Positions 1 to 8,467 of a DNA stretch of 64,000 nucleotides are shown piece by piece (position 1 is the first letter of the stretch; each line of letters opens with the position of its first letter). The translations under genes were made by a program, and so were the position numbers. Location of the stretch: assembly GCF_042932805.1 (NCBI RefSeq), contig NZ_CP170635.1, forward strand, positions 1 to 64,000, given 5' to 3'. Source of the stretch: Ascidiaceihabitans sp029251465. Its GTDB lineage: Bacteria; Pseudomonadota; Alphaproteobacteria; Rhodobacterales; Rhodobacteraceae. The notes below the pieces were generated by a model. It was not told the origin of the DNA and did not search any database. It saw only the letters and a program-made list of their open reading frames with translations.

Positions 1-208
1 TGTGGCGCTCGAAACTACGCGTAACTGTCTTGAACAAGATGACCCAGCGCCGTCGCTTAACTCGACAGTGAACGCCCGTTTTCGCAATTTTGATACATTA
101 CAAACAGTCTGGATCAGCGGGTGGTTAGATCATATTAAATTTATTAGCATAACAACAATTATGCGTAGTTTGATATGTAACCGGTGCGCGCTACTTTGAA
201 GTGCGGTT
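1..208. other. Left edge, no supported gene
   Basis: I see no recognisable gene in the first 200 bases. A 65-codon open frame on the plus strand has no family resemblance that I can name and is probably fortuitous. The stretch directly precedes the IS30 remnant and may hold the element's left end, but I could not match a terminal inverted repeat with confidence. Confidence 0.4.
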
Positions 209-239
209 CCTATTAGAAAACAATGGTTTATCTAATAGG
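209..239 (+). promoter_or_regulatory. Stem-loop overlapping the transposase ribosome binding site
   Basis: CCTATTAG at 209-216 is exactly complementary to CTAATAGG at 232-239, giving an 8-bp stem with a 15-base loop. The 3' arm runs into the AGGAGG Shine-Dalgarno (237-242) of the transposase start at 251. In an RNA read from outside the element the hairpin would hide part of the ribosome site. Some insertion sequences use this device to avoid transposase synthesis from read-through transcripts. That role is inferred here. Confidence 0.45.
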
Positions 240-250
240 AGGAACATCGC

Positions 251-1172
251 ATGGGAGCCGTTTATACGCAACTGAGCATGCAAGAACGACGCAGAATTGA
301 AGACTGGGGTGGCATGCAAAGGTGTCTGTCGCCGAGATGGCGCGGGCTTTGAAGCGTCACAAGTCGACGATCTTTCGCGAGATCAAGCGCAATTTCTGGG
401 CGGATGACTCTTTGCCCAAGAAATACGCCGGGTACTTTGGAATGGCTGCGCATCAGCGCACGCAACGACGGCGCTCAACGCAGCGCAAGCTGATCCGGTA
501 TCCTGAGTTGTGCCAGCGCATTGTGGGCCATCTCAAGGTTGGCTGGACGCCCGAACAGATCGGCAATCGAATGATCTATGACGGGGTCAAACAACGAGTT
601 TGCCAGGAAACGATCTATCGACACATCTACTCAAAAGAAGGCATGGCACAGGAGCTTTGGTGGTACCTGCCCTTGCATCGAAAGAACCGCACTCCTCGCC
701 GTGCCCGCAAACGCCAGAAATCCAAGTTTGATCGAGATGTCAGCATTCTGTTCAGGCCAGACGATGTCGCCCACCGTCGCCAGTTTGGCCACTGGGAAGG
801 TGATTTAATGCTGTTTGAACAGACGCGGGGACAGACCTGCCTCATATCGCTCGCAGATCGATCACATTTGACCGTGGTAGCAAGTTCGTCAGCTGGCCCC
901 AACTGCAGGCTAAAATCGGTACACTAACTTGGTTCTGCGACCCTTCCTCACCGTGGCAAAAAGCAACAGTCGAGAACACCAATCGCAGGGCGCGAAGGGG
1001 GTTACCCCGCAAACGTGACATCAGATTGATGACAGACAAAGACATCAAGGTGATCAGCGACCAGCTCAACAATACACCGCGCAAATGCTTGGGATGGAAA
1101 ACACCTGCCGAGGTCTTCAGAGAAAACATGTTGGCGGAAATGGGTCAATCACCCTACCCTGAAAAGCAATAG
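251..1172 (+). pseudogene. IS30-family transposase, frameshifted and internally deleted
   Basis: A decayed DDE transposase of the IS30 family. Translation from ATG 251 (good AGGAGG site) gives the usual N-terminus, with YTQLSMQERRRIEDW, then shifts frame near 300-320. The second segment (322-840) carries the helix-turn-helix (MARALKRHKSTIFREIKRN) and the first catalytic Asp in FGHWEGDLM. At about 850-856 the sequence jumps from SLADRS to SITFDRGS with another frame change, so roughly 35-40 codons between the first and second catalytic Asp are missing. The third segment holds the second Asp (FDRGSKF), the catalytic Glu (TVENTNRRARRGLPR) and the normal end, closing with TAG at 1170-1172. The element cannot encode an active enzyme. 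A DNA repeat (GATCGATC) at the deletion junction suggests short-homology deletion. Confidence 0.85.
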
Positions 1173-1601
1173 TAGTCGCGGTTCACGTATCGCTCACACC
1201 TTTTTGAGATGCGTAAGAGTAGGCTGTGGCGCTCTTCTAGACAGGCCGGCCGCTATCACCCAAGGTCCACATCGTTCCGCGCCAGGGGTAGTTGTAGCCC
1301 AGAGCAATCATAGGGTGGATGGTGTGAGCCATCAAACGACCTATGCGCCGGTGTCCACGATCCAAGGGCGCGTACCGTGGGAAAAAAAATTCGAACTGAG
1401 GAAGGCCGATAAAACCAAAGTCACCATTGAAGGTACTTCCCTCGTAAACATGGCCTTTCATGGGAACAAATTTGGCACGACGATGACCTTTGACGGTTCA
1501 GATCAAATCGTGCGTGCAGATCGCGCGGGCTTAGGTTTTGGACATGGCCGTGACGTGTGTTGCTGAAAGCGACTTGGCCAATGGCACATTGGTCCAAGCC
1601 C
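1173..1601. other. About 430 bases between IS remnants, no clear gene
   Basis: Open frames exist on both strands: plus about 1204-1566 and minus about 1237-1461. The latter contains phrases such as MKGHVYEGSTFNGDFGFIGLP and GYNYPWRGTMW. None has a family I recognise, and they overlap one another antisense. The most likely reading is a degraded gene trapped between two insertion-sequence fragments. A protein search of the minus-strand frame would decide. Confidence 0.35.
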
Positions 1602-1895
1602 TTAATGATTGGACACCAGCTTACCCCGGCTTGTGCCTCTACTATCCACGACACCGTAATCTGAGCGCAAGCGTGAGAGCGTTTGTGGAGTTTGCAACGC
1701 AAGGTCGGTTGTCAAACGAGATTGTATCGACCAGCCGATGACGTGCCTGGAAAACAGATTAATGACCACCGCCAAGTATGACCATCCCTCATGGGTTCTG
1801 ATGTAAGTGATGTCAGTCACCCAGACACGATCAGGCGTTCTCTCTTCAAACTGGCGCACCAAGGTGTTGTCAGCGACGACCGCTGGCTTGCTTCA
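1602..1895 (-). mobile_element. IS3-family OrfB transposase fragment
   Basis: On the minus strand the frame beginning near 1893 reads SKPAVVADNTLVRQFE, then RVWVTDITYIRTHEGW, then YLAVVINLFSRHVIGW. This is the start of the rve integrase core of IS3-group OrfB, including the first catalytic Asp (VTDITY). Similarity continues to TTDLALQ and then stops in unrelated sequence, so the second Asp and the Glu are absent. No OrfA is present. The fragment abuts the 3' end of the glcG-like gene, whose stop codon falls at the junction. It is non-functional. Confidence 0.75.
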
Positions 1896-2327
1896 ACGCA
1901 ACGGCGCGCTGTTGCATTTCGAATCCAACATGGCAATGGCGGCTTTGGCGACGGCGATGTCCTGATCCGCGCTTCCAGATCCAACCCCGATCCCGCCGAC
2001 CAGCACACCGTTGACAAAGATCGGCAGGCCGCCCCCTAAGCCGGTCACCTGATCTTGGGTCGCCGCTGCTATCAGAGGTGCGACCTCTGCAGGGATCGCG
2101 CTGCTGTCGCCCCGGATAGAGGCGGCAGTGCGGGCTTTGGTCCGCGCACTTAACATGCTCAGGTATTTGGCCCCTGTCATTCTAAAACTGGCAAGTGTCT
2201 CGCCACTTTTATCAACAATTACAATGCATTGAGGTTGATCCATAGACTCGGCAGCTATGATCGCCGCATTCAGCATCTCAAGAACAGCAGTATGGGTCAA
2301 TTCAAGTGTTTCAATGACGTACTTCAT
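1893..2327 (-). CDS. GlcG/HbpS family protein (DUF336), C-terminus altered by IS fragment
   Basis: A 144-residue cytosolic protein of the GlcG/HbpS family, small alpha/beta proteins found beside many catabolic operons and in some cases able to bind haem or cobalamin. The hallmark segments are visible: IVIVDKSGETLASFRMTGAK near residue 36, and GLGGGLPIFVNGVLVGGIGVGSG near 95-117, followed by DIAVAKAAIAML. The last residues (SKCNSAPLR) and the TGA lie where IS3-derived sequence begins, so the natural C-terminus has probably been replaced by a few codons. It is the last gene of the CUT1 sugar transporter operon, 25 bases after the SMP-30 gene. Its role is accessory and unknown. Confidence 0.75.
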   Translation of the reverse strand: MKYVIETLELTHTAVLEMLNAAIIAAESMDQPQCIVIVDKSGETLASFRMTGAKYLSMLSARTKARTAASIRGDSSAIPAEVAPLIAAATQDQVTGLGGGLPIFVNGVLVGGIGVGSGSADQDIAVAKAAIAMLDSKCNSAPLR

Positions 2328-2352
2328 CTTTTTGGGCCTCCTGAGGTGGGGT

Positions 2353-3279
2353 TCAAATTGGCGAAATACCGTTAACGTTCAAATAAACGGCATAAAGCGA
2401 GGTTGTCCCGCAAATGAACAAGCGGTTCAGTTTTGGCCCGCCGAAACAGACATTGGCGACGAGTTCGGGAATACGGATTTTGCCAATCAGTGTGCCGTCT
2501 GCGGATAGGCAGTGCACGCCGTCCGCCGCCGAGGTCCAAATGCGCCCGTCGGTATCTACGCGGAAACCGTCAAAGACACCTTCGCTGCACTCGGCAAGCA
2601 CCTCGCCGCCGCTCAGAGCACCGTCTGCACCAACAGTGTGACGCCGAATATGCGCAGGGCCGCCCGGCGTGTGTGTAACGCCTGTGTCCGCAATATAAAG
2701 CAGGCTTTCATCAGGCGAAAAGGCCAAGCCGTTTGGTTTGACATAGTCATCGGCCACAATTGTGACGGCACGGGTTTGTGGGTCAATCCGGTAGACGTGG
2801 CAGGCATCGATCTCGCTTTCTGCACGCATCCCTTCATAGTCCATCATGATGCCATAAGACGGGTCCGTGAACCAAATTGACCCATCACTTTTGACCGCAA
2901 CATCATTCGGAGAATTCAACCGCTTGCCGTCATATTTATCGGCAAGAACGGTGACTGACCCGTCATGTTCGGTGCGTGTCACACGCCGGGTCAAATGCTC
3001 GCAGCTGATCAACCGGCCCTGCCGGTCTACCGCGTGGCCGTTGCTGTTGTTTGACGGCGCGCGGAATTCGGACACCGATCCGTCTGTTTCATCAAAGCGC
3101 ATGATGCGGTTATTGGGAATGTCGGACCACAGCAGATAGCGACCTGCTGCAAACCACACCGGCCCCTCTGACCAGCGCGCGCCGGTCCACAACCGCTCAA
3201 CCCGTGCATGACCGATGATGCAGTCGTTGAATGAAGGTTCCAACACCTCGAAACCTGTTCCTTCGATCACGCCAAACAT
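2353..3279 (-). CDS. SMP-30/gluconolactonase-type sugar lactone hydrolase
   Basis: Six-bladed beta-propeller lactonase, 308 residues. Metal-site segments are present: WSEGPVW (Glu), LNSPNDVAV (Asn), KPNGLAFSPDESLLYIAD (Asn) and VFDGFRVDTDGRIWTS (Asp). Members hydrolyse aldonolactones or related lactones. The ATG at 3277-3279 is chosen because AGGAG lies 6 bases upstream; the adjacent ATG 3280-3282 is only 3 bases away. The start overlaps the stop of the upstream b561-like gene. Its place behind a sugar ABC transporter suggests that the imported sugar is oxidised to a lactone and opened here. The substrate is unknown. Confidence 0.85.
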   Translation of the reverse strand: MFGVIEGTGFEVLEPSFNDCIIGHARVERLWTGARWSEGPVWFAAGRYLLWSDIPNNRIMRFDETDGSVSEFRAPSNNSNGHAVDRQGRLISCEHLTRRVTRTEHDGSVTVLADKYDGKRLNSPNDVAVKSDGSIWFTDPSYGIMMDYEGMRAESEIDACHVYRIDPQTRAVTIVADDYVKPNGLAFSPDESLLYIADTGVTHTPGGPAHIRRHTVGADGALSGGEVLAECSEGVFDGFRVDTDGRIWTSAADGVHCLSADGTLIGKIRIPELVANVCFGGPKLNRLFICGTTSLYAVYLNVNGISPI

Positions 3280-3983
3280 CATCTTCTCCTTGTGGTGTGT
3301 TGCCACCAATTTGAAACCGCCTGTTGGTTTCCAGGGTGCGCGGGGTCCGCGCCCCAAATGGCCTGGTATGTGTCTACCGCCATACCACGACGCTGTAACG
3401 CTGCGAAAGTACAGGCATAAAACACCCACCAGAACGCAAGGGCAAGCCACATCCAACGGGGGCCGTTCACGTCCCACAAGCCAACGACAATTGTGGCCGC
3501 TGCAAGTATCAGCAAAAGGTATCCAAATGTCTTGTGGACCCGCTCAAACACAATGCGTCGGGGGGTCATGTCGTAATGGTCACCGCGCAAGGAGCCATCA
3601 GGCGTGGTTTCTGTCGGGCCCCCTTTTGAGCCGCGTGCGATGCCAAGCAGTGTTTGAAACAGCAGCCCAAGCAGCACACAGTACCCCAAGATGCGGTGCA
3701 AATCCAAATCCTGCCAACTTGGGGGCCAGACCAGGGCCAACCCCAGCAAAGTAAGCATGAATACAACCGATTGCCCCATCCAATGACTGCGCCACCAGAC
3801 TTTGTTGTCAAGTTGCTCAGGCCATTTCTGCCCCGGCATGACTTTGAAAAAACGGGCGATCAACACAGCTGAAGGTGCCAAGACGCCCCACCCCATCACC
3901 ATCGCGCGGGCATGCCATGACACGGCCCACCCCACATCATGTGCGCGGCTGGCATCAACAGGAGAGAGTAGCCATTCCCACAT
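3279..3983 (-). CDS. Cytochrome b561-type membrane protein
   Basis: A 234-residue membrane protein resembling cytochrome b561/ferric-reductase-like transmembrane proteins. It has several hydrophobic helices with well-placed histidines: WAVSWHARAMVMGWGVL near the N-terminus, FFKVMPGQKWPEQ, WWRSHWMGQSVVFML, LDLHRILGYCVLLGLLFQTLLGIARG, and FERVHKTFGYLLLILAAATIVVGLWDV. These are the expected haem b ligands of a transmembrane electron carrier. The ATG at 3981-3983 overlaps the permease stop (TAATG), so it is translationally coupled to the sugar transporter. A haem b protein inside a sugar ABC operon is unusual. It could pass electrons to or from a periplasmic sugar dehydrogenase, but none is encoded here. 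Confidence 0.75.
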   Translation of the reverse strand: MWEWLLSPVDASRAHDVGWAVSWHARAMVMGWGVLAPSAVLIARFFKVMPGQKWPEQLDNKVWWRSHWMGQSVVFMLTLLGLALVWPPSWQDLDLHRILGYCVLLGLLFQTLLGIARGSKGGPTETTPDGSLRGDHYDMTPRRIVFERVHKTFGYLLLILAAATIVVGLWDVNGPRWMWLALAFWWVFYACTFAALQRRGMAVDTYQAIWGADPAHPGNQQAVSNWWQHTTRRR

Positions 3984-4918
3984 TAACCTTTGACCGCCCC
4001 AGCAGTCATACCCGTGATGATCTGCCGCGAGGCAAAAAGCGTAAAGATGATCGGAGGAATGGCCAGCAACATCCCCGTCGCCATGATCACACCCCACTCG
4101 ACATTGAATTCGGACATGTTGTTCACGATCAGGATCGGCACAGTCTTTGTGTCACGATCCGACAGCGCAGAAGCCAGCAAATATTCGTTCCACGCAATGC
4201 GAAAGGTAAAGATCGCGGCGGCGGCAAGGCCGGGCTTGATGAGCGGTAATACGATCTTGAAAAAGACTTGAAACGGCCCTGCCCCGTCGACACGGGCTGC
4301 TTCTTCAAGTGAACGCGGGACTTGCACGATGAAACTTTGCAGGATCCAGATCACAAACGGCAGGTTCATCGCAACGTAGATCAGAATGATCCCCGAATGG
4401 GTGCCTGCAAGGCAAACATCGCCCCGCCCGCCAAAGGAATCGCGGATCAGCCCGCCGATCAACCCGTCTTTGTCGAGGCAGAATTCGTTGTTCCACAGAC
4501 CAAACACCGGCACCAAAAGCACCGCAGGTGGCACCATACGCACCATCAACGTGGTCAGTGACACGGTATCGCGCCCCATGAACCGGAACCGCACAAGTGC
4601 ATAGGCCGCCATACACCCGATCACCAATGTCAGCGCAGTAGAAACCAACGCGATAATCAGTGAATTGACAAAGGCGCCACCAAACTTGAGTTGGCAAAAG
4701 TCGAGGTGGTCAGGTTCGTACCACAACACGTCACACAAAGCAGTTTCATAGTTTTGGATGGTTGGCAGGAACAGTAGACCGGACGTGCCGCTGAGGATGT
4801 CCACGTCCAGCTTAAAAGAATTGACCAGCATCAGCAGCACCGGCCCAATCGACATAAGCACCAGAATTGCGATCAGCACATAAAAGGCCGGGTTCTGCTT
4901 TTCGTATTTGGTGCTCAT
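3983..4918 (-). CDS. CUT1 sugar ABC transporter, inner-membrane permease (MalG type)
   Basis: A 311-residue inner-membrane subunit with about six transmembrane helices. The EAA loop that docks the ATPase is clear near the C-terminal third (EEAARVDGAGPFQVFFKIVLPLIKPG). The N-terminus MSTKYEKQNPAFYVLIAILVL runs directly into helix 1. ATG 4916-4918 is preferred over an upstream ATG at 4960 because it falls one base after the stop of the preceding permease. A long periplasmic loop with paired cysteines (residues about 85-110 and again near 150-180) is longer than in typical MalG proteins. It forms the heteromeric channel with the permease at 4920-5831. Confidence 0.9.
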   Translation of the reverse strand: MSTKYEKQNPAFYVLIAILVLMSIGPVLLMLVNSFKLDVDILSGTSGLLFLPTIQNYETALCDVLWYEPDHLDFCQLKFGGAFVNSLIIALVSTALTLVIGCMAAYALVRFRFMGRDTVSLTTLMVRMVPPAVLLVPVFGLWNNEFCLDKDGLIGGLIRDSFGGRGDVCLAGTHSGIILIYVAMNLPFVIWILQSFIVQVPRSLEEAARVDGAGPFQVFFKIVLPLIKPGLAAAAIFTFRIAWNEYLLASALSDRDTKTVPILIVNNMSEFNVEWGVIMATGMLLAIPPIIFTLFASRQIITGMTAGAVKG

Positions 4919-4919
4919 C

Positions 4920-5831
4920 TTATGCGTCCTCATCAATGATTGCGCGGATGCGGGCCGCACGGGCCTCTTGCAGGCGTGTGAACAAGAACATGCCGACAGT
5001 CAGCGTAAGCAGCAGCAGCAAAAGGTAGTTGGACATTGCCGCAGCCACCCCAAGTTCGCGGAATTCAGTGGCTGTCCGCGAGATACGCAAGGCCAGAATT
5101 TCAGTCGACAGTCCGGGCCCGCCTTGGGTCATCACAAGGATCACCTCAAGCACTTTGAAGGCATCAATCAAACGCAACAGGCAGGTCACGATCAGCACCG
5201 GCATCATCAGCGGTATCTTGATGTGAACGATCTGCTGCCAAGACGTTGCGCCGTCAATTTTTGCAGCCTCAAGCGCGGAACCCGGCAAGGACTGCAATGC
5301 GGCCAGTGACAGAATAAAGATGAAAGGCGTCCACTGCCAAATGTCGGCAATAATGATGGACCCCAGCGCGTGTTGCCCGAGCCAGTCGATTTTGGGCAGG
5401 CCCCAATCGTCCAGAAAACGGTTAAACGTGCCAACTGTCGGGTGGTACATATAGCGCCACATCAGGCCAACCACGACAGGGGCAATCATCATTGGCAGGA
5501 TAAACAACGTGCGCAAAACGGACATGCCACGAATGTTGCGATCAAGCAGTAGGGCGAGGCCAACGCCGATGATCATTTCGAAGGACACAACGAAGAAAGC
5601 GAACTTGAGGGTGACGCCAAGGCTCTCGTGAAAATTCGGATCGTTCCAAAGAGTAACGTAGTTCTTTAGGCCAACAAACTCTGCCTCGCCAATGGATTGG
5701 CTTGGATTCCAGTCCCGGAAGCTGCCCCAAATCATATACCCCAAAGGGTAAATCAGGGCCATGGCCATGATAACGACAGCGGGTGCCATAAACATGTAGG
5801 GCGTTAAACGATTTGCCAGTGCACGTGACAT
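4920..5831 (-). CDS. CUT1 sugar ABC transporter, inner-membrane permease (MalF type)
   Basis: A 303-residue permease. Helix 1 follows MSRALANRLTPYMFMAPAVVIM. The EAA-type cytoplasmic loop is LPGSALEAAKIDGATSWQQIVHIKIPLMMP. About six membrane spans are visible. The start is set at ATG 5829-5831, with a weak purine-rich site upstream; an in-frame upstream Met at 5873 would run into the intergenic hairpin. It follows the binding-protein gene by 80 bases containing a stable stem-loop, and is followed at once by the partner permease. Confidence 0.9.
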   Translation of the reverse strand: MSRALANRLTPYMFMAPAVVIMAMALIYPLGYMIWGSFRDWNPSQSIGEAEFVGLKNYVTLWNDPNFHESLGVTLKFAFFVVSFEMIIGVGLALLLDRNIRGMSVLRTLFILPMMIAPVVVGLMWRYMYHPTVGTFNRFLDDWGLPKIDWLGQHALGSIIIADIWQWTPFIFILSLAALQSLPGSALEAAKIDGATSWQQIVHIKIPLMMPVLIVTCLLRLIDAFKVLEVILVMTQGGPGLSTEILALRISRTATEFRELGVAAAMSNYLLLLLLTLTVGMFLFTRLQEARAARIRAIIDEDA

Positions 5832-5863
5832 GACGGGGCTTTCTTTCCAGAGAGGGACGAGGG

Positions 5864-5894
5864 TGCTGTGCAAGGCGCAAGGCCCCGCACAGCA
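5864..5894 (-). promoter_or_regulatory. Intergenic stem-loop after the binding-protein gene
   Basis: TGCTGTGC (5864-5871) pairs exactly with GCACAGCA (5887-5894); the loop can pair further. There is no T-tract, so it is not a standard terminator. Hairpins at this place in ABC operons commonly protect the binding-protein mRNA from 3' decay and lower permease expression. That role is inferred. Confidence 0.45.
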
Positions 5895-5911
5895 TTATTT
5901 TGACACGAGGT

Positions 5912-7243
5912 TCAGTCGTTCCAAGTGTAGTAGCCTGCTTCGTCCATCACCACGCGTGCGCGGGCTGCAACGCCATCGAGAGCGTCTTGAACATCAAGAT
6001 CTTCAGTTAGGACTTTGGACAATGTTGTGCCCAAATCGGCGTTGATCTTGCCCCAGACGGGGATGATCGGGCGCCAGTCAGGATCGGCGTGCTGAAGCGC
6101 TTCACCAAAAGTGGCCATGTGCGGGAACTTGGCGTTCACATCCGCATCCGCGTGGGTCGAGAACCGCGAAGGGTTGCCGCCTGCCATCGCGACCAGCTTG
6201 TCACCCTCTTTGGAGGTAAGCCACTGCATCAAGAGGAACGCCGCGTCCTTGTTTTCAGCATTGGCCGGAATGCCGATGCCAAAACCACCTGTTTGGCTGG
6301 CGCGCTTAGTGCCCATCGGGTGCAATGCCCACCCGACCTTGCCCACAACCTGGCTTTTGTTTGGGTTGTCGACCTGACCGGCCACGATTGTGGTATCTAG
6401 GAACATGGCTGTATCGCCATTCAGGAAAGACCCCAACGCTTCACCAAAGCCAAAGTTCACAGATCCTTCGGCACCACAATCCACAATGGTTTTCAACGCT
6501 TCGGCGGCTTTGACGCCTGCGGCATTGTTCACAACCGGTTCCCAGTTTTCGTCAAAGATCGCACCGCCCAATGGGTTGAGATGCAACAGGAACGCATGCG
6601 CTGCGTGATGACCAGAAGCCGCGCGCGATGCCAAACCGCCCATGCCCGGCTCAAGCTCAGGAATTTGGCACGCCAGAGCAAGCAGTTCGTCGTAGGTTTG
6701 CGGCACTTCAAGACCGTGCTTTTCAAAGATGTCCTTGCGGTAACCCAGCACGGACGTCTCGGAACCATAAGGCATCCCGAACAGCGACCCTGTAGCACCG
6801 GACAGATACCCGCGATCGCCGCCAGCAAAGCCGATATTGTAGACGTAACCGTCAATCAGATCAGCGGAATCATACGCCGGGTTTGCCAACTTGGGGTTCA
6901 TGAAATACTTAGCCAGGTTTTCAAGCTGGTCGGCGTATACATAATCCGCCTTTGAAAACACAACATAGGCAATGAGGTCATAATCGCCCTCTTCCTGTGC
7001 CAGTTCGAGCGTTTGGCGTTCGCGCATTTTGAGGTAGGGCAGTTGGTCGACTTCAACCTCGATGCCGGTTTCTTTCGTGAATTCCGGCAGGATTTGCATG
7101 ACCGCGTCGTAGTGCGGGTGTGCGGGGAAGTTTACGATCAACGTCGTCCCTTCATAGACGTCATAAGGGCCCGCGAAGGCGGTGCTTGCCATGAACACAG
7201 CGGTCGTCAGGCCAACTGCGGATGATTTAAGAAATGTATGCAT
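5912..7243 (-). CDS. CUT1 sugar ABC transporter, periplasmic binding protein
   Basis: Extracellular solute-binding protein family 1, 443 residues. An export signal is visible (MHTFLKSSAVGLTTAVFMASTAFAG) with cleavage after AFA. The mature part starts with YEGTTLIVNFPAHPHYDAVMQ and has the usual hinge pattern, ending DEAGYYTWND. ATG 7241-7243 is chosen because GGGAGG lies just upstream. It captures a sugar or polyol in the periplasm for the permease pair at 3983-5831. It sits 31 bases after the ATPase gene in the same operon. The ligand is not predictable, but the company of an SMP-30 lactonase points to an aldose or sugar acid. Confidence 0.9.
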   Translation of the reverse strand: MHTFLKSSAVGLTTAVFMASTAFAGPYDVYEGTTLIVNFPAHPHYDAVMQILPEFTKETGIEVEVDQLPYLKMRERQTLELAQEEGDYDLIAYVVFSKADYVYADQLENLAKYFMNPKLANPAYDSADLIDGYVYNIGFAGGDRGYLSGATGSLFGMPYGSETSVLGYRKDIFEKHGLEVPQTYDELLALACQIPELEPGMGGLASRAASGHHAAHAFLLHLNPLGGAIFDENWEPVVNNAAGVKAAEALKTIVDCGAEGSVNFGFGEALGSFLNGDTAMFLDTTIVAGQVDNPNKSQVVGKVGWALHPMGTKRASQTGGFGIGIPANAENKDAAFLLMQWLTSKEGDKLVAMAGGNPSRFSTHADADVNAKFPHMATFGEALQHADPDWRPIIPVWGKINADLGTTLSKVLTEDLDVQDALDGVAARARVVMDEAGYYTWND

Positions 7244-7273
7244 GTTTCCTCCCTTATGCATTATTTTTTGTCG

Positions 7274-8362
7274 CTAGAGTGCGACTTCACTTGTGCGATC
7301 AAACAGATGTACCCCAACTGGGTTGATCGCGAATTTGAGCGTTTGACCCAAAGCCACAGGTGTTTCGGAATTCATCTCGACCATCACTTTGGCAGCGCCA
7401 CACTGGCACAGCAAAACCGATTGCGCGCCGACATATTCCGAAACCATGACCCTTAATTCCAAGGCGGCGCCGCTGCTTGCATCAGCGTCATAGACAAGAT
7501 CAGAAGGCCGCACGCCCATGGTAATTTGCTTGCTGGAATGTGCTTTCGCAGTCTGGGCTTTTGCGCCGTCCAGCTTGACGGCGAACCCGTCCCCCTCAAC
7601 AAAAACATCCATGTCCCGCGCGACAATTTCGCCCTCGAGAAAGTTCATGGGTGGCATGCCCAGAAAACCCGCAACGAACTTGTTGACGGGACGCTTGAAC
7701 AGCTCTTCGGGGGAGCCTTGCTGCTGGATATAGCCGCCGTGCATCACGACGATCCGGTCGGCGAGTGTCATTGCTTCGATCTGGTCGTGGGTCACGTAGA
7801 TCATGTTTTTCTGAACACGCTGGCTCATCATGGCCAATTCGGCGCGCATTTGGCCACGCAGTTTTGCATCAAGATTTGACAGCGGCTCATCAAACAAAAA
7901 CAGACCTGCATCACGGGTCAGCGCGCGGCCCATTGCAACGCGCTGGCGTTGGCCGCCTGACAATTCCCCGGGCTTCCTGTGCAGGTAATCTGTTAGTCCA
8001 AGAGTCTCGGCGACATCCCGCACCTTTTTGTGGATCTCTGCCTGTGGTCGTTTCTGCAATCGCAAAGCAAACGACATATTTTTGGCCACATTCATGTGCG
8101 GATAAAGCGCATAATCCTGAAAAACCATTGCCAGATCCCGGTCCTTGGGTTCGAGATGGCTGATTGGCTTGCCGCCAACATAAATCTCACCCTCTGTCAC
8201 GTCCTCTAACCCTGCAATCATCCGCAGAGTGGTGGATTTTCCGCAACCCGACGGGCCGACCAGAACGGTAAATTCATTATCTGCCATCTCCAGCTCGATG
8301 CCGTGCAGCACCTGCACGTTGCCATAGCGTTTGATGAGGTTTTCAAGGTGGATCGTTGGCAT
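7274..8362 (-). CDS. CUT1 sugar ABC transporter ATP-binding protein (UgpC/MsmX type)
   Basis: A 362-residue ATPase of the sugar-importing CUT1 class. The nucleotide-binding domain has Walker A GPSGCGKST near residue 38, Q-loop VFQDYALYPHM, signature LSGGQRQRVAMGRAL, Walker B LFLFDEPLSNLD and H-loop YVTHDQIEAMT. It is followed by the C-terminal OB-fold regulatory (TOBE) domain (about 240-362). It is the first gene of the operon, starting 15 bases after the long inverted operator at 8377-8422, so the LacI protein encoded next door very probably controls it. Confidence 0.93.
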   Translation of the reverse strand: MPTIHLENLIKRYGNVQVLHGIELEMADNEFTVLVGPSGCGKSTTLRMIAGLEDVTEGEIYVGGKPISHLEPKDRDLAMVFQDYALYPHMNVAKNMSFALRLQKRPQAEIHKKVRDVAETLGLTDYLHRKPGELSGGQRQRVAMGRALTRDAGLFLFDEPLSNLDAKLRGQMRAELAMMSQRVQKNMIYVTHDQIEAMTLADRIVVMHGGYIQQQGSPEELFKRPVNKFVAGFLGMPPMNFLEGEIVARDMDVFVEGDGFAVKLDGAKAQTAKAHSSKQITMGVRPSDLVYDADASSGAALELRVMVSEYVGAQSVLLCQCGAAKVMVEMNSETPVALGQTLKFAINPVGVHLFDRTSEVAL

Positions 8363-8376
8363 GGATTCGCTCGCTC

Positions 8377-8422
8377 GCTTGTGTTACCGGTCACATTAAC
8401 AATTGTGACCGGTAACACAAGC
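8377..8422. promoter_or_regulatory. Long inverted repeat, probable LacI-type double operator
   Basis: GCTTGTGTTACCGGTCACA at 8377-8395 is the exact reverse complement of 8404-8422, separated by 8 bases (TTAACAAT). Each arm is itself a near-palindrome, TGTTACCGGTCACA, with the CCGG centre typical of LacI-family sites. It lies between the CUT1 operon start (8362) and the end of a LacI gene (8468), so it should control the transporter operon. A cruciform or RNA hairpin is the alternative reading. Confidence 0.75.
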
Positions 8423-8467
8423 AATTTATGCGTAAGACCAACGCACTGAAAATACGCAATTATTAGA

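Noticed and set aside
1..1234. Direct repeat TGTGGCGCTC at 1-10 and 1225-1234 as a target-site duplication of the IS30 remnant
   Set aside because: IS30 elements make much shorter duplications and the repeat does not abut recognisable ends; a 10-base match can be chance.
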